DNA of 42,279 bases, from contig NZ_JAMXRZ010000024.1 of assembly GCF_024124375.1 (NCBI RefSeq), forward strand, positions 1-42,279, given 5' to 3'. This stretch comes from Klenkia sp. PcliD-1-E (GTDB taxonomy: Bacteria > Actinomycetota > Actinomycetes > Mycobacteriales > Geodermatophilaceae). The position numbers were made by a program, and so were the translations under genes. Below are positions 12,504 through 24,630 of this stretch, piece after piece. Below the pieces are notes generated by a model, which had not been told where the DNA came from, did not search any database, and saw only the letters and a program-made list of their open reading frames with translations. Each line of letters starts with the position of its first letter. Within the stretch, counting starts at the first letter, position 1.

Positions 12504-13779
12504 TTCTGCACCTTCCCGTCGCGTACCGACAGTTCGCCGCGCAGCAGGGTGTGCACCACGCGGGCGGGCAGCTCGCGCCCGGCGTAGGGGCTGTTGCGGC
12601 TCTTGCTGGCCAGCGCCGCCGGGTCCACGACCGCGCGGGCGCCGGGATCCACGAGCACCAGGTTGGCCGGCTCCCCCACCTCCAGCGGGCGGCCGTGACC
12701 GGCGAGGCGGCCGATGGCGGCCGGGCGGACCGACATGCGGTCGGCCACCTCCCGCCAGGTGAGCAGGCCGGTGTCGACCATGGTCTCCACGACCACCGAC
12801 AGCGCCTGTTCCAGTCCCAGCATCCCGGGCCGGGCCGCGGACCACTCGCACTCCTTGTCCTCCGCGGCGTGCGGGGCGTGGTCGGTGGCGACGGCGTCGA
12901 CGGTGCCGTCGGCCAGCCCGGCGCGCAGCGCCGCGACGTCCTCACCGGTGCGCAGCGGCGGGTTGACCTTGAACGTGGCGTCGTAGCCCTCGGCCTGCGC
13001 GTCGGTGAGCAGCAGGTGGTGCGGGGTCACCTCGGCGGTCACCTGCACCCCGCGCGACTTGGCCCACCGGATGAGCTCGACCGACCCGGCGGTGGAGACG
13101 TGGCAGACGTGCAGCCGGGCGCCCACGTGCTCGGCCAGCAGCACGTCGCGGGCGATGATCGCCTCCTCGGCGACCGCGGGCCAGCCGGTCATCCCGAGCC
13201 GGGCCGACCGCTCGCCCTCGTGCATCTGCGCGCCGACGGTCAGCCGGGGCTCCTCGGCGTGCTGGGCGACGACGCCGTCCAGGGCCTTGGTGTACTCCAG
13301 CGCCCGGCGCATCAGGGCCGGGTCGGCGACGCACTTCCCGTCGTCGGAGAACACCCGGACCCTCGCGGCGCTGTCGGCCATCGCCCCGAGCTCGGCCAGC
13401 CGCTCGCCGCCGAGCCCGACGGTCACCGCACCGACCGGGACGACGTCGACCAGGCCGGCGTCGGAACCCAGCCGCCAGACCTGCTCGACGACGCCCGCGG
13501 TGTCGGCGACCGGGTCGGTGTTGGCCATGGCGTGCACCGCGGTGTAGCCGCCCAGCGCCGCGGCGCGGGAGCCGGTGAGGACGGTCTCGGTGTCCTCCCG
13601 TCCGGGCTCGCGCAGGTGGGTGTGCAGGTCGACCAGGCCGGGCAGCAGCACCAGCCCGGCGGCGTCGACGGTCTCGCCGGTGGTGGACAGGTCGGTGCCG
13701 ATGGCGGCGATGACCCCGTCCTCGACCAGCACGTCGACGGCGTCCTCGCCGTAGGGCCTCGCGCCCTTGATGAGCAGGG

Positions 13780-13783
<4 letters not shown>
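12500..13783 (-). CDS. pyrC: Dihydroorotase
   Basis: Closes N-carbamoyl-aspartate to dihydroorotate. The 427-residue amidohydrolase has the zinc ligands [10 protein letters not shown] (about 53-62), HVCHVST (about 229-235) and [12 protein letters not shown] (about 303-314). It resembles the longer class I bacterial dihydroorotases. The start is ATG at 13783, overlapping the pyrB stop as ATGA. No extra gene lies between it and carA. Confidence 0.97.
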
Positions 13784-15316
<1,533 letters not shown>

Positions 15317-15346
15317 TCGTTAAAGGAGCGGGTAGGACCGGGTGCG

Positions 15347-15352
15347 ACGCTA
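15347..15352 (-). promoter_or_regulatory. Possible pyrR -10 element
   Basis: TAGCGT on the minus strand fits the TANNNT pattern. It would give a leader of about 50-55 bases that carries the PyrR-type hairpin. No good -35 is visible, so this is weak. Confidence 0.25.
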
Positions 15353-15429
15353 GCGCACGTCCGGTTGTGACCTGCGCCCGCACGGCGATCACCCGATCGG
15401 GGTGCTCGACGTGCTGCACACGACCCAAA

Positions 15430-15446
15430 TCACGTACTCTCCGTGA
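15430..15446. promoter_or_regulatory. bldD promoter -10 inside a TCACG/CGTGA palindrome
   Basis: The inverted repeat TCACG-N7-CGTGA encloses TACTCT (15435-15440), a good TANNNT -10 element for bldD, which starts at 15489. Described BldD sites are TGA/TCA-type inverted half-sites, so this is a plausible autoregulatory operator covering the -10. A looser GTGA-N18-TCAC pair lies further upstream at 15367-15392, between the two divergent promoters. Confidence 0.5.
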
Positions 15447-15488
15447 CCAGCAATCGCCGTGCACGACGACACTGAGTGAGCAGGAACG

Positions 15489-16025
15489 ATGAGCACCGAC
15501 TACTCCCGAGCGCTGGGCGCTCGCCTCCGGGCGATCCGGAACCAGCAGGGTCTCTCGCTGCAGGGTGTCGAGGACAAGTCGCACGGCCGCTGGAAGGCCG
15601 TCGTGGTGGGGTCCTACGAGCGCGGGGACCGGGCGGTGACCGTGCAGCGGCTGTCCGAGCTCGCGGTGTTCTACGGGGTCCCGGTGGCCGAGCTGCTGCC
15701 CGACCCGCGGCCGAGCTCGGCGATCACGAAGTCGACCAAGATCGTGCTGAACCTGGAGTCGCTGGGCTCGCTGCCCGCCGACGAGGCCGGCCCGCTGGCC
15801 CGCTACGCCTCGACCATCCAGGCGCAGCGGCACGACTACAACGGCAAGGTGCTCTCGATCCGCACCGAGGACCTGAAGTCGCTGGCGATCATCTACGACA
15901 TGAGCCCGGACGAGCTGACCACCCGGCTCATCGAGTGGGGCGTGCTGTCCCCCGGCGCCGACGGCAGCATCTACGCCGACGAGGACGAGGACGGCTGGAG
16001 CGACCGCCGCCGCTCCCCCCGCTGA
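15489..16025 (+). CDS. bldD: Developmental transcriptional regulator BldD
   Basis: In Streptomyces, BldD represses sporulation genes when dimerised by cyclic di-GMP. The 178-residue protein has an N-terminal XRE-type helix-turn-helix (residues about 5-70, containing GSYERGDRAVTVQRLSELA) and the BldD C-terminal domain (about 80-160). The c-di-GMP signature RGD-x8-RQDD appears here as R114-H-D116 and R125-T-E-D128. The arginines and the aspartates at 116 and 128 are kept at the same numbering, but the other three signature positions differ. An acidic tail, ADEDEDGW, follows. The start is ATG with AGGA five bases upstream. It is divergent from pyrR. Confidence 0.96.
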   Translation: MSTDYSRALGARLRAIRNQQGLSLQGVEDKSHGRWKAVVVGSYERGDRAVTVQRLSELAVFYGVPVAELLPDPRPSSAITKSTKIVLNLESLGSLPADEAGPLARYASTIQAQRHDYNGKVLSIRTEDLKSLAIIYDMSPDELTTRLIEWGVLSPGADGSIYADEDEDGWSDRRRSPR

Positions 16026-16038
16026 CCCCCGCACCGCA

Positions 16039-16076
16039 GAGGAGGCCCGCACCGGTGATCCGGTGCGGGCCTCCTC
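16039..16076. terminator. Bidirectional terminator between bldD and nusB
   Basis: A perfect 17-bp inverted repeat (arms 16039-16055 and 16060-16076) with a 4-base TGAT loop lies between the convergent ends of bldD (16025) and nusB (16087). The symmetric position and very high stability indicate that it stops both transcripts, although there is no U-run. Confidence 0.85.
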
Positions 16077-16086
16077 GCGTGCGGGA

Positions 16087-16494
16087 TCAGGCGGTGGGGA
16101 TCTGGGACTTCAGGATCCCGGCCAGGACGCCGTTGACGTAGCCGGCCGAGTCGTCGGTGGACAGGCTCTTGGCCAGCTCCACCGCCTCGTCCATGACCAC
16201 CGCGTCGGGGACGTCGTCGACCCACAGCAGCTCGAACACCGCCATCCGCAGGATCGCGCGGTCCACGTCGGGCAGCCGGTCCAGCGACCAGCCCTGGGCG
16301 TGCTCGCCGATCAACCGGTCGACGTCGGCGGCGTGCTCGACGACGCCCTCGACCAGCCGCACGGTGTGCTCGTTGATCGGCGGGTGGCCGTCGGCGATCC
16401 GCTCGGCGAGCAGCTCTCGCACGTCACGGCTGCGCAGGTCGGCCTCGTAGAGGACGTCGACCGCGCGCTTGCGCGCCTTGGAGCGGGCGGCCAC
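16087..16494 (-). CDS. nusB: Transcription antitermination factor NusB
   Basis: Binds boxA RNA with NusE for antitermination on rRNA operons. The 135-residue all-helical protein shows the family opening ARSKARKRAVDVLYEADLR, LDRLPDVDRAILRMAVFEL and the C-terminal DEAVELAKSLSTDDSAGYVNGVL. The start is GTG at 16494, three bases after the efp stop. It is the last gene of the long aro-pepQ-efp-nusB run. Confidence 0.97.
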   Translation of the reverse strand: MAARSKARKRAVDVLYEADLRSRDVRELLAERIADGHPPINEHTVRLVEGVVEHAADVDRLIGEHAQGWSLDRLPDVDRAILRMAVFELLWVDDVPDAVVMDEAVELAKSLSTDDSAGYVNGVLAGILKSQIPTA

Positions 16495-16497
16495 CGG

Positions 16498-17058
<561 letters not shown>

Positions 17059-18141
17059 CTAGAGGACCAGCAGTTCCTTGCTCGTGAGGGTCAACAACTC
17101 GGGCTCGCCATCGGTCACGATCAGCGTGTCCTCTATCCGGACACCGCCGTGCCCCGGGAGGTAGACCCCGGGTTCCACGGTGACGGCCATGCCGGCGGCC
17201 AGGGTACCCGCGCCCAGCGCCGAGATGCCCGGAGCCTCGTGGATCTGCAGGCCCACGCCGTGCCCGAGGCCGTGCGTGAAGTGCTCGGCGTGCCCGGCCG
17301 CGGCGATGACGTCGCGGGAGGCGGCGTCGACCGCGGTGACGTCGGTGCCCACCGCGAGCGCCGCCCGGCCGGCTGCCTGCGACTCCTGCACCAGCGCGTA
17401 GACCTCGGTCTGCCAGTCGGCGGCGTGGCCGAGCACCAGGGTGCGGGTCATGTCGGAGTGGTAGCCGTCGACGGTGGCGCCGAAGTCGAGCTTGAGGAAG
17501 TCGCCGGCCCGCAGCTCGGTGGTGTCGGGGCGGTGGTGCGGGATGGCGGAGTTCGTGCCGGCGGCCACGATCGTCTCGAAGGACGGCGCCTCGGCACCCA
17601 GGGCCAGCATCCGGGCGTCGAGCTCGCGGCCCACGGCCAGCTCGGTGCGGCCCGGGCGCAGCGCACCCTCGGCGGCGAGCTCGGCCAGCGCCTGGTCGGC
17701 GACGGTGCAGGCCCGCCGCAGCGCCTCGACCTCGTCGGCGTCCTTGACCGCGCGCAGCGCCTCCACGGCCTGGCGGAGGCTGACCAGCTCGGTCGACCCC
17801 ACCGCCCCCTCGAGGCCGCGCAGCCCGTCGACGGTGACCACGTGCGACTCGTAGCCCAGCCGGCCCACCCCGGCGGCGGCGCGGGCCAGCGCCCCGACGG
17901 TGGCCCGGTCGACGAGCAGCTCGACGTCGGGGACCTGGGTGCCGGCCTGGGTGGTGTACCGGCCGTCGGTGCCGAACACGTCGCTGCCCTCGACCCGGAG
18001 CAGCAGGGCACCGTTGGAGCCGGTGAACCCCGTCAGGTACCGGACGTTGACCAGGTCGGTGACCAGCACGGCGTCCAGCCCGCGCTCGGCCGCCAGGGCG
18101 CGCAGCCGCGCCCGGCGTCCGGCGTGGTCGTGCCGGGTCAC
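17059..18141 (-). CDS. Xaa-Pro peptidase (M24 family aminopeptidase P / prolidase)
   Basis: Removes residues before proline from peptides. The 360-residue protein has an N-terminal creatinase-type domain (about 1-120) and a C-terminal pita-bread M24 domain. Metal ligands are visible in [18 protein letters not shown] (two Asp), [13 protein letters not shown] (His), TVEPGVY (Glu) and GGVRIEDT (Glu). Whether it acts on dipeptides (PepQ) or longer peptides (PepP) cannot be told. The start is GTG at 18141, overlapping aroQ as GTGA. Confidence 0.94.
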   Translation of the reverse strand: MTRHDHAGRRARLRALAAERGLDAVLVTDLVNVRYLTGFTGSNGALLLRVEGSDVFGTDGRYTTQAGTQVPDVELLVDRATVGALARAAAGVGRLGYESHVVTVDGLRGLEGAVGSTELVSLRQAVEALRAVKDADEVEALRRACTVADQALAELAAEGALRPGRTELAVGRELDARMLALGAEAPSFETIVAAGTNSAIPHHRPDTTELRAGDFLKLDFGATVDGYHSDMTRTLVLGHAADWQTEVYALVQESQAAGRAALAVGTDVTAVDAASRDVIAAAGHAEHFTHGLGHGVGLQIHEAPGISALGAGTLAAGMAVTVEPGVYLPGHGGVRIEDTLIVTDGEPELLTLTSKELLVL

Positions 18142-18572
18142 CGCACACCCCGGTCGGCGAGGAAGCGCAGCGCGGCCTCGTAGCCGAACACGCCCAGGCC
18201 CGCGACGACGCCGGTGGCGACGGGCGAGACGTAGGAGTGGTGCCGGAAGTCCTCGCGGGCGTGCACGTTGCTGATGTGCACCTCGACCACCGGGGCGGGC
18301 ACCTGGGCCAGGGCGTCGCGCAGCACCACCGAGGTGTGGGTCCAGCCGGCCGGGTTGACCACCACGGCGGAGCCGGCGTCGGCGGCTGCGTGCACCCAGC
18401 CGATCAGCTCGGCCTCGCTGTCGGTCTGCCGCACCGTGACGTCCTGGCCGAGCTCGGCGGCGACGGCCTCGATGCGGGCGACCAGGTCGGGGTGGGTCGT
18501 CGTCCCGTACGTCTCCGGCTCGCGGGTGCCCAGCCGGCCGAGGTTCGCGCCGTTCAGCACGACGATGCTCAT
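18138..18572 (-). CDS. aroQ: 3-dehydroquinate dehydratase, type II
   Basis: Third shikimate step, dehydrating 3-dehydroquinate. The 144-residue protein has [19 protein letters not shown] (about 5-23, with the catalytic Arg/Tyr loop), [16 protein letters not shown] (about 73-88), [21 protein letters not shown] (about 97-117) and a C-terminal Ala-rich helix. It is the dodecameric small type II enzyme, not type I. The start is ATG at 18572, overlapping aroB as ATGA. Confidence 0.97.
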   Translation of the reverse strand: MSIVVLNGANLGRLGTREPETYGTTTHPDLVARIEAVAAELGQDVTVRQTDSEAELIGWVHAAADAGSAVVVNPAGWTHTSVVLRDALAQVPAPVVEVHISNVHAREDFRHHSYVSPVATGVVAGLGVFGYEAALRFLADRGVR

Positions 18573-19645
18573 GGGGTCGCCTCCACAGCGGACCAGGCCT
18601 GGCGCACCCAGGCGTCGTCGGGGTCGGTGAGGATGCCCGGGGCGCCGAGACCGTCGAGGACGACGAACCTCAGCGACCGGCCGCGGGCCTTCTTGTCCAC
18701 CGCCATCGCCGGTCGCAGCTGGTCCAGGTCACCGGCGTAGGTGGTCGGCAGGCCCATCGCGGCGACCAGGTCACGGTGCCGGTCGGCGTCGGCGCGGGAC
18801 AGCCGGCCGGCCGCGGCGCCCAGCTCGGCGGCGAACAACATGCCCACGGCGACGGCCTCGCCGTGCCGCCACCGGTAGGACTCGCACCTCTCGATGGCGT
18901 GGCCCAGGGTGTGGCCGTAGTTGAGGAACTCCCGGCGGCCGGTGTCGTAGAGGTCCTCGCCCACCGCGTCGGCCTTGACCTGCACGGCACGGGTGATGAG
19001 CTCGGTGGTGGCCGACCGGCCGGTGGGGTCGGCCGCCAGCAGGTCGAGGATCGCGGCGTCGGCGATGAAGCCGCACTTGACCACCTCGGCCAGACCGGCG
19101 CGGAACTCGGCGTCGGGCAGGCCGTCGAGGACGTCGGTGTCGGCGAGGACGGCGACCGGCGGGTGGAAGGCGCCGACCAGGTTCTTGCCGGCGTCGGTGT
19201 TGATGCCGGTCTTCCCGCCGACCGCGGCGTCGACCATGCCGAGCAGGCTGGTGGGCACCTGCACGACACGGACCCCGCGCAGCCAGGTGGCGGCGACGAA
19301 GCCGGCCAGGTCGGTGAGCGCTCCCCCGCCGACGCCGACGACGACGTCGCTGCGGGTGTGGCCCAACCGGCCCAGCTCGGCCCACAGCCCCGCGGCGACC
19401 TCGACGGTCTTGGCGGCCTCGCCGTCGGGCACGACCAGGGCCTCGGCGGCCAGACCGGCGCTCTGCAGGGTGGCGACGACCTCGCCGGCCAGCGCGGCCA
19501 GCGGGGGTGCGTGCACCACGGCGGCACGGACGGCGCCGGCGAGGACGGTGCCGGGCAACAGGGCCAGCTCGTGGCGTGCGCCCGGGCCGACCACGACGTC
19601 GTAGGGCGCGCTGCCGGCGACGGTGACCCGGTGCAGGTCGCTCAC
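18569..19645 (-). CDS. aroB: 3-dehydroquinate synthase
   Basis: Second shikimate step, cyclising DAHP with NAD+ and zinc. The 358-residue protein has [23 protein letters not shown] (about 102-124), the GGKTGIN loop, and the metal-binding [16 protein letters not shown] and HGEAVAVGM segments. The start is GTG at 19645, overlapping the aroK stop as GTGA. Confidence 0.97.
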   Translation of the reverse strand: MSDLHRVTVAGSAPYDVVVGPGARHELALLPGTVLAGAVRAAVVHAPPLAALAGEVVATLQSAGLAAEALVVPDGEAAKTVEVAAGLWAELGRLGHTRSDVVVGVGGGALTDLAGFVAATWLRGVRVVQVPTSLLGMVDAAVGGKTGINTDAGKNLVGAFHPPVAVLADTDVLDGLPDAEFRAGLAEVVKCGFIADAAILDLLAADPTGRSATTELITRAVQVKADAVGEDLYDTGRREFLNYGHTLGHAIERCESYRWRHGEAVAVGMLFAAELGAAAGRLSRADADRHRDLVAAMGLPTTYAGDLDQLRPAMAVDKKARGRSLRFVVLDGLGAPGILTDPDDAWVRQAWSAVEATP

Positions 19646-20187
19646 CGGGCACCGCCCAGGGCGGGCACGGCGGCCACGACGTCGGCGACCACCGCGGCGA
19701 CGGACCGGCCACCGGTCTGCAGGTGCAGGGTGGCGACCTCGCCGTACATCGAGGCCCGGGTCTCCAGCATCCGGCGCAGCATCTGCCGCGGGTTGACCCC
19801 CAGGATGGGCCGGTCACGGGACAGGCCCACCCGCTTGGCCGCGGTGGACAGGTCGACGTCCAGCCAGACGACGGTGCCGCCGGCCCGGCCGTGCTCCACG
19901 AGCAGGGCGCGGGTGGGCGCGCTGGTCACGGCACCCCCGCCGAGGGCCAGCACCCCGTCGTGCTCGGCCAGGGCCCGGGCCACCGCCCGCTCCTCCAGGG
20001 CCCGGAAGTGCGGCTCGCCCGCGGTGACGAACAGGTCGGCGACCGAGGTGCCGGTCTCGGCCTCGACGTCGTGGTCGGTGTCGCGGAAGGCGACGCCCAG
20101 CTCGCGCGCCAGCCGCGTGCCCACGGTGGTCTTGCCCGAGGCCGGCGGGCCGACCAGCACCACGGGTGGGTGGGCGGGCGCGTTCAC
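19642..20187 (-). CDS. aroK: Shikimate kinase
   Basis: Phosphorylates shikimate. The 181-residue P-loop kinase has [18 protein letters not shown] (Walker A, residues about 10-27), [12 protein letters not shown] (shikimate and Mg binding Asp), LALGGGAV (shikimate loop) and RDRPILG in the lid. The start is GTG at 20187, overlapping aroC as GTGA and adjoining aroB. Confidence 0.97.
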   Translation of the reverse strand: MNAPAHPPVVLVGPPASGKTTVGTRLARELGVAFRDTDHDVEAETGTSVADLFVTAGEPHFRALEERAVARALAEHDGVLALGGGAVTSAPTRALLVEHGRAGGTVVWLDVDLSTAAKRVGLSRDRPILGVNPRQMLRRMLETRASMYGEVATLHLQTGGRSVAAVVADVVAAVPALGGAR

Positions 20188-21365
20188 CGCCAGGCCAGCC
20201 CGTCGAGGTAGCCGGTGACGTTGCGGCGGGTCTCGGCCACCGAGTCGCCGCCGAACTTCTCCAGCACCGCGTCGGCCAGCACCAGGGCCACCATCGCCTC
20301 CATCACGACCGAGCCGCGGGGCACCGCGCAGGCGTCGCTGCGCTGGTGGATGGCGACCGCTGCCTCGCCGGTGGCGGTGTCGACGGTGGCCAGGGCGCGG
20401 GGCACCGTGCTGATCGGCTTCATGGCCGCCCGCACCCGCAGCACCTCGCCGTTGGTCATGCCGCCCTCGATGCCGCCGGCCCGGTCGGTGCGCCGGGCGA
20501 CGGTGCCCGCGCCGGTCACGTCGATCTCGTCGTGGGCGACCGAGCCGCGCCGGCGGGCGGTCTCCAGGCCGTCGCCGACCTCGACCGCCTTGACCGACTG
20601 CACACCCATCAGCGCGCCGGCCAGCCGGCTGTCCAGGCGGCGGTCCCAGTGCACGTGGCTGCCCAGGCCCGGTGGCAGTCCGTGCACCACGACCTCGATG
20701 ACCCCGCCGAGGGTGTCACCGCTGTCGTGCGCGTCGTCGACCTCGGCCTGCATGCGGGCGCTGGTCGCCGGGTCGGCGCAGCGCACCGGGTCGGCGTCCA
20801 GGGCGGCGTTGTCGTCGGGGCCGGGCAGCACGCCGTCGGGTGCGCTGACCGCCCCGATGCCGACCACGTGGCTGACCACCCGCACGCCCAGCACCTGGTG
20901 CAGGAACTGCTCGGCGACGGCGCCGAGGGCCACCCGGGCGGCGGTCTCGCGGGCGCTGGCCCGCTCCAGCACGGGGCGGGCGTCGTCGAAGCCGTACTTC
21001 TGCATGCCGGCGAGGTCGGCGTGGCCGGGCCGGGGCCGGGTGAGGGGGGCGTTGCGGGCGCGGTTCTCGATCAGTGCCGGGTCGACCGGGTCGGCGGCCA
21101 TGACCGTCTCCCACTTGGGCCACTCGGTGTTGCCGACCTGGACCGCGATCGGTCCGCCCTGGGTCACGCCGTGCCGGACGCCGCCGGTGAGGGTGACGAC
21201 GTCCTGCTCGAAGGCCATGCGGGCGCCGCGGCCGTGGCCGAGCCGGCGGCGGGCGAGCTGGGCGTCGATGTCGGAGGTCTGCACCTCCACCCCGGCGGGG
21301 AGCCCTTCGAGGATGGCGGTGAGCTGCGGACCGTGCGACTCACCGGCGGTCAGCCAGCGCAACAT
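20184..21365 (-). CDS. aroC: Chorismate synthase
   Basis: Converts EPSP to chorismate with reduced FMN. The 393-residue protein has the opening [50 protein letters not shown]-type region (about 102-121) and [31 protein letters not shown] lies near the C-terminus. The start is ATG at 21365, 36 bases after the prepilin peptidase gene. Confidence 0.98.
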   Translation of the reverse strand: MLRWLTAGESHGPQLTAILEGLPAGVEVQTSDIDAQLARRRLGHGRGARMAFEQDVVTLTGGVRHGVTQGGPIAVQVGNTEWPKWETVMAADPVDPALIENRARNAPLTRPRPGHADLAGMQKYGFDDARPVLERASARETAARVALGAVAEQFLHQVLGVRVVSHVVGIGAVSAPDGVLPGPDDNAALDADPVRCADPATSARMQAEVDDAHDSGDTLGGVIEVVVHGLPPGLGSHVHWDRRLDSRLAGALMGVQSVKAVEVGDGLETARRRGSVAHDEIDVTGAGTVARRTDRAGGIEGGMTNGEVLRVRAAMKPISTVPRALATVDTATGEAAVAIHQRSDACAVPRGSVVMEAMVALVLADAVLEKFGGDSVAETRRNVTGYLDGLAWR

Positions 21366-21401
21366 GGGCTGCAGTCTGCCAGCCGGGTCCGACAGGCCCG
21401 C

Positions 21402-22043
21402 TCAGAGCGGTCCGGCCAGCACCACCGCCACCGCGGCCCCCAGCAGCAGGGGCGGCCCGAAGGGCACTGCCGTGCGCCACCCCGCCCGCCGGGTGGCCAG
21501 CAGCGCCAGGCTGCCGCCGGCGCCCAGGAACAGCCCGAGGAACAGGCCGGCGACCACCAGTGCGCCGCCGCCCCACCAGCCCAGCAGGACACCCAGCGGC
21601 GCGAGCAGCTTGACGTCGCCGAAGCCGAGCCCGGCGGGGGCGACCAGCCGCAGCACGACCCCGACCGCGAACGCCGCGGCGCCCAGCAGGGCACCGGACA
21701 GGGCCCGCACCCCACTGCCCTCGACCAGGGCGTCGACGGCGACCGCCCCCAGCAGGACGGCGAGCGCGGGCAGGGTGACGACGTCGGGCAGCCGGTGCAC
21801 GGCCAGGTCGACGCCGGCCAGGACCACCGCGGCGGCCCCGAGCCACAGCACCCCGGCCAGCAGCGGCCGCGGCCCGGTGAGCGCCGCGGCCCCGGCCAGC
21901 ACCACCCCGGTCAGCAGTGCCGTCAGGACCGTCCGCGTCCGGCCGGGGGCCGCCGCGGCGTCCCGTCGCGACAGCCGGACGGTGGCCCGGGCCAGCCAGG
22001 GGCCCAGCGCTGCACCGAGCAGCCCGGCCGCGAGGGCGAGCAC
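21402..22043 (-). CDS. Prepilin peptidase-like A24 membrane protease
   Basis: A polytopic membrane protein of 213 residues, almost wholly Ala/Leu/Val/Gly in about six helices. The two catalytic aspartates of the A24 family are visible in DLAVHRLPD (about 79-87) and in the GxGD motif GLGFGDVKL (about 138-146). The N-terminal cysteine-containing methylase domain of full PilD is absent, so it is the short type that processes type IV or Flp-like prepilins. No pilin gene is in the window. The same position next to aroC and aroE recurs in other actinobacteria. The start is GTG at 22043. Confidence 0.88.
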   Translation of the reverse strand: MLALAAGLLGAALGPWLARATVRLSRRDAAAAPGRTRTVLTALLTGVVLAGAAALTGPRPLLAGVLWLGAAAVVLAGVDLAVHRLPDVVTLPALAVLLGAVAVDALVEGSGVRALSGALLGAAAFAVGVVLRLVAPAGLGFGDVKLLAPLGVLLGWWGGGALVVAGLFLGLFLGAGGSLALLATRRAGWRTAVPFGPPLLLGAAVAVVLAGPL

Positions 22044-22046
22044 GGC

Positions 22047-22856
22047 TCAGCGCGGGACGGCGGCGTCCAGCACCGTGCGCATGGCCTCGAGGGGCGCCGG
22101 TCGGCCGGTGATCAGCTCGACCTGCACCGTGGCCTGCCAGAACAGCACGTCCAGTCCGTGCACCGGGGTCCCGCCGGCGGCCTGGACGGCGGCGGCGAGC
22201 GGGGTGGGCCAGCCGGCGTAGAGCACGTCGAGCACGGTCTGCCCGGGCTGCCAGTGCAGCCCGGCGACGGTGGTCTGGCCGTCGGTGGGCACGGTGCTGA
22301 CCACCACCGGGGCGGAGACCTCGGGGGTCTCGGCGAACGTGGCCACCCGGGCGGTGACCTCCAGGGCGTCCAGCACGCCGACGACCCCGGCCGCCCGCGC
22401 GGGGTCCCGGACGACGACGTCCACGGTGTGCGCGCCCAGGCTGGCCAGCGCGACGGCCGCCGCGCCCGCCGTCCCGCCGGCACCCAGGATCGCGGCGTGG
22501 CCGACCTGCTCGACCCCGGCCAGTTGCAGGGCCATGCCCACGCCGGTGACGTCGGTGTTCTCCGCCCGCCAGCCGCCGGGCACGCGCACCAGGGTGTTGG
22601 CCGCCCCGAGCAGGCGGGGCAGCGGGTCGGACTCGGTGGCCCAGGCCGCCGCGGCCTGCTTGCACGGCATGGTGACGGAGAACCCGCGCCACTCCTCCGA
22701 CAACCCGCCCAGCAGCACCGGCAGCTCGTCGGCGCCCAGGTCGAGCGCCTCGTAGGTCCAGTCGGTCAGCCCGAGCGCTGCGTAGGCGGCCCGGTGCAGC
22801 ACCGGGGACAGCGAATGGGTGATCGGGCGCCCGAGGACGGCGGCCCGCTCAGCCAC
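22047..22856 (-). CDS. aroE: Shikimate dehydrogenase
   Basis: Reduces 3-dehydroshikimate to shikimate with NADPH. The 269-residue protein has AVLGRPITHSLSPVLHRAAY (about 6-25), the shikimate-binding SVTMPCK with the catalytic Lys, NTDVTGVG, and the nucleotide loop ILGAGGTAGAAAVAL (about 125-139). The start is GTG at 22856, overlapping the mltG 3' end by 8 bases. An earlier in-frame start inside mltG would add non-homologous residues. Confidence 0.95.
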   Translation of the reverse strand: MAERAAVLGRPITHSLSPVLHRAAYAALGLTDWTYEALDLGADELPVLLGGLSEEWRGFSVTMPCKQAAAAWATESDPLPRLLGAANTLVRVPGGWRAENTDVTGVGMALQLAGVEQVGHAAILGAGGTAGAAAVALASLGAHTVDVVVRDPARAAGVVGVLDALEVTARVATFAETPEVSAPVVVSTVPTDGQTTVAGLHWQPGQTVLDVLYAGWPTPLAAAVQAAGGTPVHGLDVLFWQATVQVELITGRPAPLEAMRTVLDAAVPR

Positions 22857-24630
22857 CCGGGTTCTCGCGCAGCCACTGCTGGAACAGCGCCACGTTGGCC
22901 GCGTGCTCGGCGGCGGTGGCCGCGAACCGGGTGTCGCCGGTGTCGGGGTTGACCACCACGAAGTAGAGCCAGTCACCCGGGGTGGGGTCCAGGACCGCCC
23001 GCAGAGCCTCCTCGCCGGGGCTGTCGATGGCGCCCGGCGGCAGGCCGGGGTACCGGTAGGTGTTGTACGGGGAGTCGGTGGCGCGGTCCTCGGCGGTGGT
23101 GGTGATGCCGCTCTTGCCGGTGGCGTAGTTGACGGTGGTGTCGAACTGCAGCGGCATCCCGATGGCGATCCGGTTGTTGATCACCGTGGCCACCTTGGAC
23201 ATGTCCTCGGTGGTGGCGGCCTCGGCCTGCACCAGGCTGGCCTCGGTGAGCACCCGCAACCGGTCGGCCTCGGGGATGCCGAGCGAGTCGTAGGTCTGCT
23301 CGCCGCGGGCCACGACGGCGCTCAGCACGTCGGTGGCGGTCTGGCCGGGCTCGATGTCGTAGGTGGCCGGGAAGAGGTGGCCCTCGAGCATGCCGTTGGC
23401 CCAGGCCGGCAGGCCCAGCGCCGCCGGGTCCGCGGCGGCGGCCTGCAGGTCGGCCAGCGGGATCTCCGAGGCGTCGGCGATCCGCTGCAGCGCGGCGTCG
23501 ACCCGCAGCCCCTCGGGCAGGGTCACCCGCGAGAACAACCGGGACGCCGGGTCCAGCAGCCGGTCCAGCGCGGCCTGCCCGCTCATCTGCAGGGCCATCG
23601 AGTAGACCCCGGGCTGAATGCTGGCCGCGGCCGGGTTGGCCGACGCGGCGTCGACGAACGGGCCGGTGGAGGCGATGACGTCGGCGCTCTGCAGGGTGCG
23701 GGCGATGGCGGTGAGGGAGTCGCCGCTCTCCACCCGGATGTCCACCTCGCCCGAGCCGGAACCGCTGTAGTCCGCGGCCACCGGGTTGATCCGCTGGTAC
23801 AGCCACTGGCCGCCGAAGACGATGCCGACGACGAGGCCGGCCAGCACCAGCAGCGACAGCAGGATGGTGACCGGGCGACGCTTGCGGCGCGGACCCCGGG
23901 TGCGACCCCTGTCCCGGCGGCCGCGGCGCCCACCGTGGTGGTGGTCGTCGTCGTCGGCCCCGATCACCTCCAGGCCACCGGTCTGGTCCCACACCGGGTG
24001 CTCACCGGTGACCGGCCGCGCGTCCCGGTAGTCGTCGGCGTGGTCGACCGGGCCGTCGACGCCGTGGTCCTCGAGGTCACCGTGCGGGTCGTCGCCGTGC
24101 AGGTCGTCGGGGTGCTGGTCGTGCAGGTCGTGGTCCCCGTGGCCCTGCTCGTCCGCGTACCGCTGCTCGTCCGCGTACCGCTGCTCGGCGGCGACGGCGT
24201 GCTGCTGGCGGGTGGCCGGGTGGTCCTCGGTCGCCGGGTGGCGGGGGTGCCGGTCGGTGTCGTCGTCGGCGCGGACCGCCGGGCGTTCACCCGTCCCGCC
24301 GAGGGCCAGGCCCGACAGGGCGGACACCGGCGGCAGCGGCACGGAACCGCGGGCCTGCGGGGCGCCGGGTGCCCCGGGCACCAGGGGCGTGCGCACGGTG
24401 GCGTCGTCCTCGGGTGCCGGCGGCTGGGCGGCCCCGCGCCGGGCGGCCTCCTCCTCCAGCGCACGGCGACGGGCGCGACGGCCGCTGGTCACCGGTCCGG
24501 TGGGGTCGTCGCTGATCGCCGCGAACTCGCCGGTCTGCCACTCGCGGAGGAACTCCGAGGCAGGGCGGCCCTCGCCGTCGTGCCGGGCCCGGCGGTCGCT
24601 GCGGTCGCCAGCGTCGCTGCCCACGATCAC
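22849..24630 (-). CDS. mltG: Endolytic murein transglycosylase MltG (YceG-like) with a His/Asp-rich cytoplasmic region
   Basis: Cleaves nascent glycan strands near the membrane. The 593-residue protein has four visible parts. Residues 1-120 are charged and Pro/Ala-rich. Residues about 121-232 are extremely His/Asp-rich (16 His), including tandem RYADEQ at 151-162 and DDDDHHH near 226-232. A basic stretch and one membrane helix follow (about 254-275, stop-transfer on the cytoplasmic side). The extracytoplasmic YceG domain has a LysM-like start ([14 protein letters not shown]) and [24 protein letters not shown], whose conserved Glu is the likely catalytic residue. The start is GTG at 24630, overlapping ruvX as GTGA. 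Confidence 0.93.
   Translation of the reverse strand: MIVGSDAGDRSDRRARHDGEGRPASEFLREWQTGEFAAISDDPTGPVTSGRRARRRALEEEAARRGAAQPPAPEDDATVRTPLVPGAPGAPQARGSVPLPPVSALSGLALGGTGERPAVRADDDTDRHPRHPATEDHPATRQQHAVAAEQRYADEQRYADEQGHGDHDLHDQHPDDLHGDDPHGDLEDHGVDGPVDHADDYRDARPVTGEHPVWDQTGGLEVIGADDDDHHHGGRRGRRDRGRTRGPRRKRRPVTILLSLLVLAGLVVGIVFGGQWLYQRINPVAADYSGSGSGEVDIRVESGDSLTAIARTLQSADVIASTGPFVDAASANPAAASIQPGVYSMALQMSGQAALDRLLDPASRLFSRVTLPEGLRVDAALQRIADASEIPLADLQAAAADPAALGLPAWANGMLEGHLFPATYDIEPGQTATDVLSAVVARGEQTYDSLGIPEADRLRVLTEASLVQAEAATTEDMSKVATVINNRIAIGMPLQFDTTVNYATGKSGITTTAEDRATDSPYNTYRYPGLPPGAIDSPGEEALRAVLDPTPGDWLYFVVVNPDTGDTRFAATAAEHAANVALFQQWLRENPGG
24145..24180. repeat. Two perfect 18-bp tandem repeats inside mltG
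   Basis: The 18-base unit at 24145-24162 is repeated exactly at 24163-24180, followed by a 7-base partial copy. In mltG it encodes two copies of the hexapeptide RYADEQ, in the disordered His/Asp-rich region. The unit is a multiple of three, so copy-number change would keep the frame. Confidence 0.9.
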
